NCBI GenBank assembly: GCA_905220665.1
Contig: CAJNAR010000160.1
Coordinates: 62,001-126,000, forward strand
Length of the DNA stretch: 64,000 nt
DNA from: Albugo candida
Taxonomy: Eukaryota > Oomycota > Peronosporomycetes > Albuginales > Albuginaceae
Direction of reading: 5' to 3'
Both the position numbers and the translations under genes were made by a program. Shown here piece by piece: positions 24,032 through 36,150 of the stretch. Positions within the stretch are counted from its first letter, which is position 1; each line of letters opens with the position of its first letter. Below the pieces are notes generated by a model. It did not search any database. It was not told where the DNA came from and saw only the letters and a list, made by a program, of their open reading frames with translations.

Positions 24032-25957
24032 AATATCAAATGATCTCAATAATTTCTTGCTGCTACGTTAAGCGAGCAAGCATCACTAAAGCTGACGGTG
24101 CGGCTATCTCGCAATGGAACATACTCAAGCACCCCAACGGATTGTCATTACAAGTCAAAACTAGGGCGTAATTGATATCGAAGAGCTTCGTTCGACTCAG
24201 CAAAAACCAAAGAAGCTTTCACGAATCTAATAAACCGAGAGCGTATGGTAGAGGATGTGTACTTGGGATCACATCCCACTCCGTAATCACATTGTGCATC
24301 TGGAATTCATAAATGGGGTTTCTATGGGCAAGCGTCACTTCTCCCAGAACATTCCGACCTCAGAAGGATGCTATGGGTGACTCCTATCCAAATACTTGTA
24401 TTACGCCATGCAATCTCTTAGTGATAGGAGCCCATCGACGTAATAGAGTTAGGTGAAACTTTGAATGCAAATATCGCCTCCACCATTGTGGACAATATTT
24501 GTCAGCAGAGCGAATAAACACGACCCGAAGCATGCGAAGATAGGTCCTCAAATAGCCTTCGCAATACTTGACAATTATCAGTCATTAAAAAGAACAACCT
24601 TTTACCTTGTCATTCTGGAACCTAGGTGTTTATAGTGCTACTCAGGCCAAACTCGACTCATCGTGAATGGCCAGGCAACATATATTTGAATTGAATACAA
24701 TACGATGCTTTCTCAGCTGTCGAAAGAGTAAGGATAGCAAAGCGGAAGACACTGATTAACATAATATAAAAAAGGCTTTGCTCGATCCATGTAAGTTAAG
24801 CGTATGTGATGAGTACCAGCGAACGATATAAATATGACCATTTAATTCATTTGTGCTTCCCAGCAAGGTTCCGTTTCGATGCTTTTTGACAATAGAAAAC
24901 AGATTAGTGGATAGTAGTTCTCGTGAGGCAGCCGGTGAGATGTTTTTTCTAGCGTATAGGATGCCGTAAGAGATTGATAGATCCATACGCGCGCGATATC
25001 ACTATCTGCTTGCGAGATTATCGAAATTGCTCCTCTTCCAACTTAAACCGAACAACACCACAGACATCCTAAATTCCGGGAGCGCCGAGATAATGCGTAA
25101 AGAAACTCCGTTAAGTGAGAATAAAATATCAGGCGCGCTTTCGTGCTGTCAAATGTAGAGCTCGTCAATGACGAGAACACAAGTGTTTTAAATGTGTGCG
25201 GCGCCAAGCGCAACGGCCTACGTTTGCTCATTTCTTAGGATGCTTACGATGTATCTCTAATGATTGATTTTGTTTAAGTAATGATCAGCATGTTTAACCA
25301 ATCAAGACAGTTCAGGAGAAGGGTAAAAGGCGCACATATGGAGTCGATACCGCCGCGCGTGGGCCGTTGGTAGATTATATTGATGTTCAGGGATATTGCA
25401 GATCTTTCCAGTGCACACCACATGACCCATATGAAGCAATACTGATCAACAAATTGCGAGGAACCTAAGCACTTCCATCACCACTCCCAGTGAGCGGGCT
25501 GTCTACAAATTTGGGAATTTGTACCAATCAGCATCATTTTCTATGCGTCAACTAGATAGCCGCTTCCCGTGGTGTGACACATCATATAAGAGAAATTTCC
25601 AACGTTGGCAGAATTGATAAGCAATAATGTTTTATGTTATTATATTAAAGCGAAAAATCATCCTTGGGGTCATAAGTCCGCATTACAGGCAAGCGCAGCT
25701 ACCTTATTATTATACGTATACTTGGCAAATGTCAAATGTCGGATAATGTAGTTAAATAAATAAATCATGGTGATCCGGTGTTTGTGATATTGTTGCAACA
25801 GAGCACATGGGTGCGAGGATTGGACTAGCAACAATTTGGCAGTCAACTTCAATTTGATTTAGTAAGAAGTTTGCGTATGATTCACGGGAATGATCATTTG
25901 ATTTTCCTCGCTGAGAATTTGAAATTTTTTAATGATGACGTAATACTCACTCAGCGA
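24032..25957. other. Intergenic, nothing recognised
   Basis: Short frames on both strands (for example 24756-24986 and 25043-25231, minus strand) have no domain or paralogue in the window. Confidence 0.45.
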
Positions 25958-25965
25958 ATATTTAG

Positions 25966-26525
25966 GGGAGCCTTTAGTATTCAATTCACTTACCCTCTTA
26001 ATAGTATTCACTCACCCCTCAAATCATTGGCTAAAATGCATCGCTTATCACTAATTCATTCGCTAAAATTCATCACTTATGACGCGCGGTGACTCACTTT
26101 CAACTACACCTCGGCACAAACACACTATGAAATTGAAGTTAACTTATTAACCATATCGCTCAGCACATGCACCATAAAGTATGCTTCAATATGTGTATTA
26201 CCAAAAGTGACTTTATTTAGGACGTAAAAAATTTGCAATTATAGACACAACTGTCTAGAAATAATAGAAAAAGCTGTCTTTAATATTAAAAAATAGCAGC
26301 CTTAACTTTTTCTCCGTGAGTATTCGCGATTATAAGAGATTGGCTGATTGATCTAGAAATTTGAGAACTTGAAGGTTTTTCCTTCTGAGTAAATTGACTG
26401 GTAGTAGTTGTTACAAGTGAGCATATATTGATTTCCGTCTAATGTCAATGTGAGTGAACTTTTAGCCAATGAATCAGGGGTTGAGTGAATACTATCAAGA
26501 GTGTCAGTAAATACTTAAGGCTCCC
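25966..26525. mobile_element. MITE, 560 bp, with 8-bp target duplication
   Basis: Inverted ends begin gggagcctt(t/a)agtatt and stay alignable for about 80 bp, sharing atagtattcactca and cattggctaaaa. The flanks are atatttag at 25958-25965 and 26526-26533, a perfect 8-bp duplication. The interior is AT-rich and non-coding. Confidence 0.8.
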
Positions 26526-26854
26526 ATATTTAGTACATACTAATTCCGTAAACTAATAGCCTGTAATAGTTACATGCGGTCGTATGACATTAGAGTTAAT
26601 GCGGTAAATGTAATTAATACCTTTGCATAATGATCGCAATGTCGTAGTTTCTTATTTAACGGCGGAGATTGTCGTGCACTCGCACGCAATCGACAAAACG
26701 TAACACCTCAAACAATTCTGTGGTTATTATCCTCTTATAAATGACTTCGTCTCACGTATCCTACTAAGTCTGCAGGAATGCAAACATAATCAAACACACT
26801 CACTGTTTCTTACACTGTCGAGCACTCACCCTCATATTCCAGCCAATTGATTCG

Positions 26855-27172
26855 ATGATGCGTATCTCCATCCAAATCTTCGCAGCCATTGCTTTTATTC
26901 TAGTCAGATCGAGCTGCCAGTACTCACCGTTGCGTTTAGGAAAACGAGTAGACGGGCGCCAACTCATGATGAGAAAACCCCCAAGTAAAGATGAGAAGAA
27001 AAAGAAGATCGTCGACGGACTTGAGCGCCTCGCCCTTAATATAAACAATTTTAAAACGGTACAACAAATGAAAGGAGCGCCTCACATAGGTAACAATGTA
27101 GAGCCCCTGTCCTACTATGTTATAGATCACTATCAACATTTCATGCGGGGTACATGTAGAGTCATCATCTGA
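26855..27172 (+). CDS. Small secreted protein, effector-like
   Basis: An ATG-started 105-residue protein. Residues 1-21 form a good signal peptide (basic start, hydrophobic IFAAIAFILV, cleavage near SSC-Q). The mature part begins with basic residues, including a dibasic KR at 30-31, then GRQLMMR at 34-40 and an acidic/lysine-rich DEKKKK at 46-51. This layout (signal peptide, RxL-like tetrapeptide RQLM, then an acidic patch) resembles a degenerate RxLR-dEER oomycete effector, but the canonical motif is absent. The rest (LERLALNINNF ... LSYYVIDHYQHFM) has no recognised fold. It lies 330 bp downstream of a MITE. An adjacent frame at 27180-27401 may be a lost continuation. The secreted nature is well supported; the effector role is inferred. 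Confidence 0.55.
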   Translation: MMRISIQIFAAIAFILVRSSCQYSPLRLGKRVDGRQLMMRKPPSKDEKKKKIVDGLERLALNINNFKTVQQMKGAPHIGNNVEPLSYYVIDHYQHFMRGTCRVII

Positions 27173-27179
27173 GAAAAAA

Positions 27180-27401
27180 TTGAAAGTGTGGAATGTCACA
27201 CACGAAATGCTTAAGCGAAAGCATGGAAGCGGCGGTGATGATTCAAAATCACCCCTGCGCGTTGAAACAATTACAAAGCAGGCAATCCTTGCTTTCGAGG
27301 ATCACATACTCAGTACGACTTCTCTGGTTTTAAATGCTGCACATAAGCAAGTTTTTGCGCAAAAAGTCCCCAAGGCTCCCATATTTAGCAGGTACGCGTA
27401 A
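27180..27401 (+). pseudogene. Coding-like frame after the secreted protein
   Basis: Opens without an ATG (TTG at 27180) in the +1 frame relative to the preceding gene, 8 bp after its stop. It encodes a coherent stretch (SPLRVETITKQAILAFEDHI ... NAAHKQVFAQKVP). It could be the former C-terminus after a frameshift, or a downstream exon. The final codons include a 17-bp copy of the end of the MITE plus its target. Confidence 0.3.
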
Positions 27402-28493
27402 CTATAAATGCAAATCCGGAACGTGTAATGATATTATAGCTTAGCCCCTTCAAACCCCACGAACATCAAGCTCCCGATGCTCAAAGGTAGACTACATCAT
27501 GAATGCGAATCCGTAACGTGTGTGACAATGTTTGCGTGTACAAGTCTTGTCCATAAGCGAAGATCGTCGGATATTGCTTAGGGTGCGTCTACAGCAGGAT
27601 CGCATTTTCCCCTATATGCTGGCTTGTCTTCACCGACACAAATTGGCGATGCGAGATAGGCTTGAATCAATATAACAGCAAAATAAAATTTTTGAAAACT
27701 GTTTTGATACCTGCAGCCTGACAAATACAAACACAGAGCCCACAAGAATCACCTCTTAATGGCCTGACAAATTTATGGACCTTGATGTAAAGCAAAGATG
27801 TCTTCCTTCCGCTCAAGGCTCGGTAGTTACATTCTTGCCCATTCTTTTCTTGTTTGTTGATACAGGCATTGGATCCCATGCAGCAAAATACTCGGATGGA
27901 AAGTCAGAAACACTTTTTTATCGTTTGATTTGGCTTGAGGCATAGAGCAGCGACTGCACCTAGCACTTGGTTTTCCAGTTTCTAAAATAGCATATTTACG
28001 TACATTTTCCGTGTCGACGACTTTCTGCCGACGTATGAGATAGTTGGCTGTTTATAGGATAGCAAAATGATGAATCTGTAGACAGATGTATGTATGGAAA
28101 CTGCTATTGCTGAGTAGAGTCGGATTTCCAACAAGGACGAAGGATTGAGGATATATGCCACAAAGAGAAGATTATAATCAAGATGCGGTACATAGATGTC
28201 CTTGGGCATTACGGACAAGATACAGATGAAAAATATATTGTAAGTCGTGCGATCTTCAGCGCACAGGAGTCTCCTCTACTCATTTAGTGGGTACAAGAGA
28301 ATGAATTGCTGTGTGCCGGCTGGAAAATCGAGTCGAAGTAAGGAGCAATTAGGTAATCATCCAAACACCGCAAACTAAAAAACAAAGAACGCATCAGGAC
28401 GAGAAAAGTACCTACGACGTCGAGCAAATTGGTTATACGACTCCCTCAAACGACATATTTTTTGCTACTGCCGAAACCTTTTGCTTCAGATCC

Positions 28494-30057
28494 TCAGCTC
28501 GGCTCGTTGAAGTTGATATACTTTTCGCCAGGAGTAAACATGACGCCCGACAACTGAAAGCCGCGAGAATTTAGCAAACGTGTAAATGATTAGGCTTAAT
28601 TCAAATTGCTCACCACAATTAGCGTCTCGACGCCGCGTTTGATATCAAAGCACTGAGATTTTTGAGATGAACAGTATAAAATAGAGCTGACTAAAAACAC
28701 ACAGACAGCACGAAGGCTTTCCATGATCCCAGTCGTCACCGCGCCACTTCTCGCAAGCATCATGAAATAAGTGAACCCATGAACCAATTGAGACATCTTG
28801 TATGCAAACAGAGCCACTATGATACTCTACATGGTAAACGTCAGCAACCAAGAAAATCAGTTCAGCTTTCAAACCAACTAATGTGTTTCCATAAGACTTG
28901 GTTCCAGGCTGTGTACTGAGACGATTCATAAAGGAGACACGAAAATCATCCGATAAACCCCGATGATTGCGACACAATTAGCTCGCACAATTCTCGGGCT
29001 TGTGGTCGTTTAGAATGGGTAACCATCTATTGTCCCATCACTATTCGCTCCGAATGAGGATTCATATTGTCAACATCAAAATGACAGAAGCAAGATCATA
29101 CCGTAATTGGCGCCATAAAATGCAGCTCCAATAAGCGTATTGCGTCAGCCCATCAAGACCATATGATAGTATTGATCTATGAAATGCCAATAAGAAGGGT
29201 CATCAAGTGGAAGACCACTAAGCGATAGCCATACTATCGTTTTCTGATTCACCTAACACGCTGTAGGTCAAACCGAACACGACAAACTGATGCCGGTCCA
29301 TTGTTTCTTTGAAATACAATAAATAAGCCCAACGACACTGAAAATTCGTACTTTGGAAACAAGCTTTTTCAACGCAATTCGAGACATGAAAGCGAGCCAG
29401 GAAATGACCGATGAGTAAAGGGCTATATCGCACAAATGCAACATACCTTCACTCAGCTGTATGGTGTCACCCAAAGAAAAAGCTGCACGGCTTCAAAAAA
29501 CCGAATTTTGTCTCTTTGTGTTGCTCTTCGTGATGCAAGTGCTTCACTATTGGCATCTATGCCTGTCCGGCTACAAAATGTCAATACAAAATGATGAAGG
29601 GAACTTATACTCGCTGTACCGCGTTAATATGGTATCCTTGACATTTACAGGCATTCTATTAAGCAGTAGACGAATCAGTTTGATGTTTAAATGGTGTATA
29701 AATCTGCTCTGAGCAGTCTAAATGCCGCATACTTGGAGTGGCCGCTTTTCACGTCGATACTTGTATCCGTATTTGCGTGAAAGGTAATTGGAGGGGAAGA
29801 CTTGCAATGATCAGGTTCGTTTATTTCCGGAATGAGTCCAACAAGCATCATGCCGAGATAATTACATAGCGGTAAAAGTAAAGTCCGTTGATCTGAATTA
29901 AGGACACACATAGGGGTGTGCTGATTTGAAAGAAGATAGAAAGACCTCCTGCACCTTGATAAAATATGAAGTTGGCGGTGCAAGTGGAGAAAATGCCCGT
30001 AAACAGGAAAGTTCCTTGCACCGCAGCATGCTGAAGGCGTTGTATTGACACGTGCAT
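28494..30057 (-). pseudogene. Decaying spliced membrane transporter gene (DMT superfamily-like)
   Basis: No single long frame, but exons line up on the minus strand. Exon 1 (30057-29946, ATG start after an in-frame stop) encodes GTFLFTGIFSTCTANFIFYQ and GAG. A 53-bp intron (GTCTTT...TTCAG, 29945-29893) joins to TLLLPLCNYLGMMLVGLIP. Later exons: YSSVISWLAFMSRIALKK (29422-29352), then a 45-bp intron, QWTGISL and VVFGLTYSVLG; NTLIGAAFYGANYG; YTAWNQVLWKHIS; SGAVTTGIMESLRAVCVFLV; and a final exon SGVMFTPGEKYINFNEPS ending at 28494 after a 60-bp GTGAGC...CAG intron. The many hydrophobic segments and GAVTTGIMESLRAV suggest a drug/metabolite transporter-type carrier. A one-base frame change near 29285, an in-frame stop before NTLIG and a missing middle exon suggest it is no longer functional. 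Sequencing errors could mimic this. Confidence 0.55.
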
Positions 30058-30261
30058 TACTATTGGTACTATACCGGTTTTTTATACTTTGTACGTTCGC
30101 AAGCATGTAAAGCAAACAGCTTTATCAAATCCCTTAAATGCTCGATTTCATCCTACCGTGGATAATACTATACCCCCTATATCCCGCTCGAAAAACCGCT
30201 TCTACGAGATTGAAACATTTGCTCTACCCTAACGAAAAAATCAAGCTGCTAGGAGAATGCA

Positions 30262-30990
30262 TCAGAATTTATTTAGTAGAGCTACCAGTCTAAGTAATGG
30301 AGTTACGTGACGATCTGGTAAGAAGTAGCGCAAACGCCCCATACTTAGCAGCATATGATGATTTACTGGTGCACTGAAAGGTGTAGAAACATCTGGGTTG
30401 CTACACAACGAGTTATCTTTGATATTCGACTTTAGGAAAGAACGCCTGACAGATATCGTCTCGTCTTGACGAAGACTCATATATTTGTGTCATTATATGA
30501 AGAAAGAAGGTGTCGCTTCCAATTCGTAATAAGATAGATACAGTCTCAGAGTATTGCAAATTTTACGGCTGTCTCTTATCGTGTTGAAATTAATGTTGAT
30601 GAAAATAATATCCAGAGACTTAAGCTGATAAGACATGGGACAACGAATCACACGTTCAAAGATCAACTCGGTCGAATCTGTAAAAGGAAAGTATGGAGCA
30701 AGTACGTTCTTTTTGGTAAAGATACATATTTTCCTATAAAATGTCAGCCTCGTCCACAACTGTGCTGAGGTACAATCACCTCAAGCCATCTTTTGCCAAC
30801 TTACACAAGGAAATATTTCGCCGTGCACTTTCGCGGCAATTCCTGTAGAACCGACGTGAGTCTTGTTGGTGCTCTTAAGCTCCAAGTGGTGAAACTTCCT
30901 GATAGATAAGAAAGATGAATAGTCAAAAGTCGTATTCGCGGCTGTGTTGCGCAGCAATTTTAATGCTTGTGAACCGATTAACGTCAATAC
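30262..30990 (-). other. Possible spliced gene, unidentified
   Basis: Three consecutive minus-strand frames (30987-30781, 30759-30493, 30480-30262) have protein-like composition. Between the first two lies a canonical-looking intron (GTAAGTTGG ... TTTTATAG). The frames do not join cleanly and no domain is recognised. It sits just upstream of the transporter gene in the same orientation. Confidence 0.25.
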
Positions 30991-32690
30991 AAGCCCCTTC
31001 GGTTTCTTACTATTTTCTATTACTTAATTCGTTTGCTGAAGCTGAAAAAATTACGATGTCCTATTTCGCAGCGAATTATGTGCCTTAAATGAAATTAAAA
31101 ACCTAAAAGTACATTTTCTCTTCGTTATATCAATCAAATTAAGGCAATCAATCTCCCGATTGCCATGATTAATGCCTGAGCCAAAGCTAGGCTAGTACTG
31201 GTGATACATTCGATACTTGGCAACTCCTTTTGGTACGAGATGATGGTATATGTTCGTGTGTCAGTCCCTTCCTTCTCAACCGTGTTGTCTTTGGAGCGTC
31301 GTTGATGTGATTTCTAAAATTCGCTCGTAATGCTTTCTGCATCCGTTCTTGTCTAGAGTTAATATAAAAGGATGAGTTCTTCTTCAGGTGTTCTCGCTCG
31401 CATCAAGAAAACAGCACTATTCCCTCAAGCACTGCTACGCTTGAAATGTTGCGCAAAGCTCTTCGACATTACTTGAATCTAAGGAGACAAGACCTCCGTG
31501 GTTTTCCTAATCAAATAATAGCTTTGCTTAAAATGTTGCTTTTCTTTCAATAATTGGGAGCACTGATAGATGATTATGATACAGAGTTAGTGGAAACACG
31601 TACGCTTTTTTCGGTGCATATGCGTGCAAAACACGAATCCTGTGGGCACCAACTTTTGAAGGACACGTGTCAGATCTGTCCGTCCTGGTAGGATTCAGCA
31701 GTTAAAGATGCCTTTCCGTTGTTGCAACTATTTTGTCAAGACCAAACAATGGAGAATAAAATCATTATATTCTGAAGCCAAATTGATCTTCTTCAATGGA
31801 TGGCGCTAAAGCGAGCCACCTATATTTTGTCGTTAAGGCGATTGCATATAGTGACAATGTGTGCAGCCAGTACCGTACCAGTTTTGGTGTCCAGAAATCA
31901 ACAAGACAGAGCCTGCCTTGCACATGGTTGAAAAGAATTCATTTGACGAGTATCTACACCTGTATGTACCTTGCATCAGTAAAACTGTCCATGATTTGGA
32001 CCAATGTATTCGTATATTGCAGCAAGCAGCAAAGTAGGCAGATGCTCGTATAAAATACGCTTTTTATGTGATTGTGTCGAGATAAATACAATTCTAGCTT
32101 GCCCTGCTGCAATATGCTGCAATTGTTGACAAGCAATATTCCGTGTTGGCAGCACTTTTAGACGATGGAACGCTAATACATCAAATAGAACATTTTCTTT
32201 TCATGCAGAACAGCTTATTGCTTGGATAACTACATCCTTGTCATTCACCTCATACCAGTGGGCTATCATGATCCATCATTGCCCAGATGTTGAATAAAGT
32301 ATTCAAGATACTAAACCACTGACGGGATAGCAGTTAGCAGAAACAATTACGAAAGATTGCATGGGATGCGTGCAGTCATTTCTGGGCGCTTCTTATTTCA
32401 AATTCATGAGAACTTTTGCATCTTGCGAGTTTTACTCGGTAGTACACCAGCGCAATAGCTGGTATCATTCTGTCTTTCAATTTTTATCAGACAATTCCAC
32501 ATTGCACTAATCTTATTATGATGATGAGGTACTACACTAATTCACATAATTAGACGAGGGTTTTCTTCTATGCGTTCTCAGTGTGGAATCAGCACGAATT
32601 AATCAATCTGGCGGTCGTATCTACTGCGCACTCAGACATTTTTTTGGTCTGTGATGCAAACCTAATAATAGATTCACAAACAACTTCAAA

Positions 32691-33290
32691 ATGGAGCAAT
32701 CGTTCGAGAATCAGTGCTGTCTTTTCGAATCCCTTGTGAGCTTTCTCGAGGTAGACTATACCATCTCTGTGGTGAATATTGAAGAGGGTGGACTTACCGC
32801 AATCGCAACCAGGAAAGATTGTGCCACTGTTCAATTCACGTGCTCTTTCAATGGGAGCGAACTTGCTGCTGCTTCTATCGACAAATCTATCCCTGGATGC
32901 AAACGGCTCATTGAATCTCTAGCGTTAAACAATAAACAATCGTGTAAGCACGAGAACCAGCCCACATCAATTGAGTCAATGAATAATTTTGAGTTAAGGT
33001 CCTCCCTAAAGCAAATGAATTCTTACAAAACCAATATCACACATCAAGAAGCTGTCCAGTATTTATCTACTGCTCCATCCAAATTAACAAAATGCTCTGC
33101 AGACACTACATCCACTAAAAGCTCAGCTACACATCAATTGTTCCTGGAAGTGGTTGCAGATGGACTTGCAGAGTTATGTAGAGCTCAGCCAACAAGCGAC
33201 CAGGCGATAAAATGGTTAGGGAACTGGCTACTAGAAAAAAGTGCTTCTCAACCGATCGTACAGGATGCGTGCTATGTCAAAGCTGATTGA
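32691..33290 (+). CDS. Dpy-30 motif protein, 199 aa
   Basis: An intact ATG-started frame with a stop upstream. Residues about 149-183 (HQLFLEVVADGLAELCRAQP then TSDQAIKWLGNWLLE) match the Dpy-30 motif, a short helical hairpin that forms a dimer and docks on an amphipathic helix of partner proteins. The motif occurs in histone H3K4 methyltransferase complexes and in flagellar radial-spoke and signalling proteins. The N-terminal 80 residues (LVSFLEVDYTISVVNIEEGG ... CSFNGSELAAASIDKSIPGC) look like a small beta domain that I do not recognise. The middle is Ser/Thr/Lys-rich and probably disordered. It is far larger than a minimal Dpy-30 subunit, so a partner or scaffold role is more likely. It appears to be an intact single-exon host gene. 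Confidence 0.6.
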   Translation: MEQSFENQCCLFESLVSFLEVDYTISVVNIEEGGLTAIATRKDCATVQFTCSFNGSELAAASIDKSIPGCKRLIESLALNNKQSCKHENQPTSIESMNNFELRSSLKQMNSYKTNITHQEAVQYLSTAPSKLTKCSADTTSTKSSATHQLFLEVVADGLAELCRAQPTSDQAIKWLGNWLLEKSASQPIVQDACYVKAD

Positions 33291-35235
33291 TTTATCTGCG
33301 CCACCTTTGGGTGAAAGAAGCAATTGTGGTTTGGAAATTACGAAATAAGGATAAGCATATTTTAGGGATACCTACCCCATTCCTTAAATACTATCGCTCT
33401 TAAGTTTCTTTCATGCCAATCTTAAAGCATTTGACTCATATCACTTTTTCTTCTTTCAAGTAGAGATTAAGTATACTTAGCTGCAGAAGCAAAAAAAAGC
33501 GATATAATGTGCCCATAGTCGAACCGCTGCTTGATTCAACATTCTGATCAAAGATGCTTTCGCATTCCGCACAAGCAAATATTGATTTCTTAGAAGGGTA
33601 TACGTGAAGTTGCACAACTACGCAACATCCATCTCGCGATGAATGAAGAGTCGTATTTGGGATTGCAGTGTAAAAATACTCACCAAATTGTCGTTGGTGT
33701 CAGAGCAAATTATAGAATTGATATATCTCTATCCGCTTCTTCTCCGATTCATTTTAGTCCTGCTATAGAAATTTTCTGGCGTTTCCGAGATATAGAACGT
33801 CCGTTCTGATTAATCCTTTGGACAAATAATGTTCTAAAACCTTCTCTAGCACCTCCATTCTGAAGACATCGAAGAAGAATTATCGTGAATGTCTAGATTA
33901 AGAGATGGTCATATTTATATTGTTGAGTGGTAGCCTGCCTGGTCTAATCATTGTCTTCCGCTTTGCTATGCCTGCTATTTTGAGTACCTTATCACCGAAA
34001 AAGCATCTTAGTGTACTTTAATCAAACATACATTGCTGGCATTTCAGACTGAATAGGTTACGACTTCAGCAGAGCTTTAAAGCATCTTTGATTAGTAATG
34101 ACGAGATGTAGGGTTCTTTCATTTGGATTACTGTAAAATGTCGCGCATTGCGATGGATATTCAAAGACCCATCCTCGGATGCTTCCAATATTGTCTTTGG
34201 TGACCAACACTAAGTGCAGATAACATTTTCGCCTTAATGTAACGTTTGTGAGCTCCTTTTACTAAGACATTGTTCGGGCCTACCCATAGAACGCTTCTGA
34301 TGTTGAAAAGTATTGAGACAAGCGAAATTTACGCCTAGAAAAACCCATTTACAGAATCACAATCTACTTCTGAGACGGGATGCGATCTCACGTACATATT
34401 CTACTCTGCACATTCTCGGAGTGGTAAATTAGAAAAACCCTTTAGTCTTGGCTGAGTTGAAAAAGAAGGACTCCGGTGCGTACTATCTACCTAGTGTTGT
34501 GATTCTTGCAACACCGTCGGTTTTGGGTGGCATTATTATTGGGCACCGTTAAGACAGGGTTTTAGTCTACCGCGTAGATACAACTTAAAAGGCAAAGTAA
34601 ACTGGGAATTGTCGATTACGAGAGCATTCTTGAACGTTCGAAACTGTATATGCTTAACATGTCATGGAGCAGTTCTAGGAAGCTGTCTAAGGAGTTCATA
34701 TGAAATGTCACATTATGAGGCAAAATTGTTGACGAAGAGAGGTGAACATGCTTGACAGGCTCATTTGTCAAATTTTCGTCGGAGCTGTCTAGTATCAAAA
34801 GAATGTACCTGTTAGGAAATGGGCGTCGTATTCTACCTATCTGATTGAATCCCTCAAAAGGTTTCAGACGTTTCCATCCTGCTTGAACACGTTAAGTGAA
34901 GAGAAAATCGGGTGAAATGTTTTGCGTAATTCTGTAGTTCGTGTCAAAACATTTCTCAGTGACGACCGGGAAAAGCGACATCCCTCGGACCGATTGTGTT
35001 ATCAGGCTTTTTCTTTCATGGTCATGAAGCTAATCAGATTGCAAATAGAAAATCTAGCTTTTGCAGACTATCGTAAGTACTGGTTAGTGATATGCATCCA
35101 TTAAGATTGACATGAGTTGCTGGATTTGTCCAATGCCTCATGGGAATTACTTTAATCGTGGGGTTGTGACGATCAGCTCGGACCTGTAAAAGCCCTAATG
35201 GATGCTGCTGTCATTCAATGAAGATGTACCACAAG
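33291..35235. other. Intergenic, nothing recognised
   Basis: AT-rich, with only short unsupported frames. No repeats or paralogous segments were found by eye. Confidence 0.45.
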
Positions 35236-35358
35236 TAGGGCTGCAAATGGATCCACTGAATTTGGATCTCAAATGTATATCTAGTGGATCTGGATCTGCG
35301 ATTTGGATCCATTTTCCAAATGGATATGTATCTGAATCTAGATCCATTTGCAGCCCTA
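35236..35358. mobile_element. Hairpin MITE-like element, 123 bp
   Basis: Starts tagggctgcaaatggat and ends atccatttgcagcccta: near-perfect inverted ends of 17 bp. The inside continues as an imperfect palindrome built of repeated 'ggatct' words, so the whole unit can fold into one long hairpin. The TIR style (TAGGG..) resembles hAT-type miniature elements. No clear target duplication is visible. Confidence 0.65.
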
Positions 35359-36099
35359 ATTACATGTGTTGCTCACAGAATAGACATGCCCGAATCCATC
35401 TGCACACAAGGATGGTGTCGTGGTATCATCAAATCCATTGATGTACTTCACATCAACTAATAGAATGCGAACGACCTGATGTAAGTGATTTCCTGCAAAC
35501 AATTTTACATCAATGGTGTTCATCTCTCACGAAAATACATTATACATTCCCACCATTTGACCACACCATATCTAGCGACGTAATTTATAATGTCTATTAA
35601 TGTCAATTTTTGTCTTTCCGTATTGTCGACAGCGTTGAACAACCACTTCATGCAGACCAAAAACACTTGGATAGAGCTATCTGATCAAATCGTATTTCAA
35701 GGGGATTCTTTGTGATGTGTTTATGAAATTAACTTGAGCATTTGCGTCAGTTTGGTAAGAAGACGACGAGTGATTGAGGCACCTTCCTCTAGGAAAGGGC
35801 AAAGGCATATGTCAAGCTCTCACCAAAGTAGCCTCATTATCTCTGCTTTGATAAAATGCTTCCAGCTGTACTACCTCACTCGGATAGTAAAAGGTGCAAT
35901 GATTGCAGCAAAGCACTCAGTTCACAAATCGCTCAAATATTATTCTCGGACCAATGTATGAGAAAAGGTGTGCACATAAACCAGTTATAGGTACCTGTAT
36001 TGGCAAAGGATAGTAGCCAATAAGGGAATCTTTTTATTGCCTCGAGTTTGTTGCACTGCAATACAGCCTCCCCATTAGTTGTATTATATGATTTCTCGT

Positions 36100-36150
36100 A
36101 ACATGCTACCAAAGCCTTTCGTTTAGATTGAATTGTCTAAAGAGAGCTCA
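36100..36150 (-). pseudogene. 3' end of the gene interrupted by the LINE
   Basis: Read on the minus strand, the bases just beyond the LINE 3' end (ctttagacaattcaatctaaacgaaaggcttt) continue the last exon that is cut at 39377. They align with the end of the paralogue at 24000-24031 (acaatttagtctcaacgaaaggcttt). Confidence 0.6.

Noticed and set aside
26855..27172. Canonical RxLR-dEER effector
   Set aside because: The tetrapeptide is RQLM and the acidic segment lacks EER, so only an effector-like secreted protein is supported.
29461..29712. 83-codon plus-strand membrane-like frame
   Set aside because: It lies antisense to the transporter exons and has no independent support.
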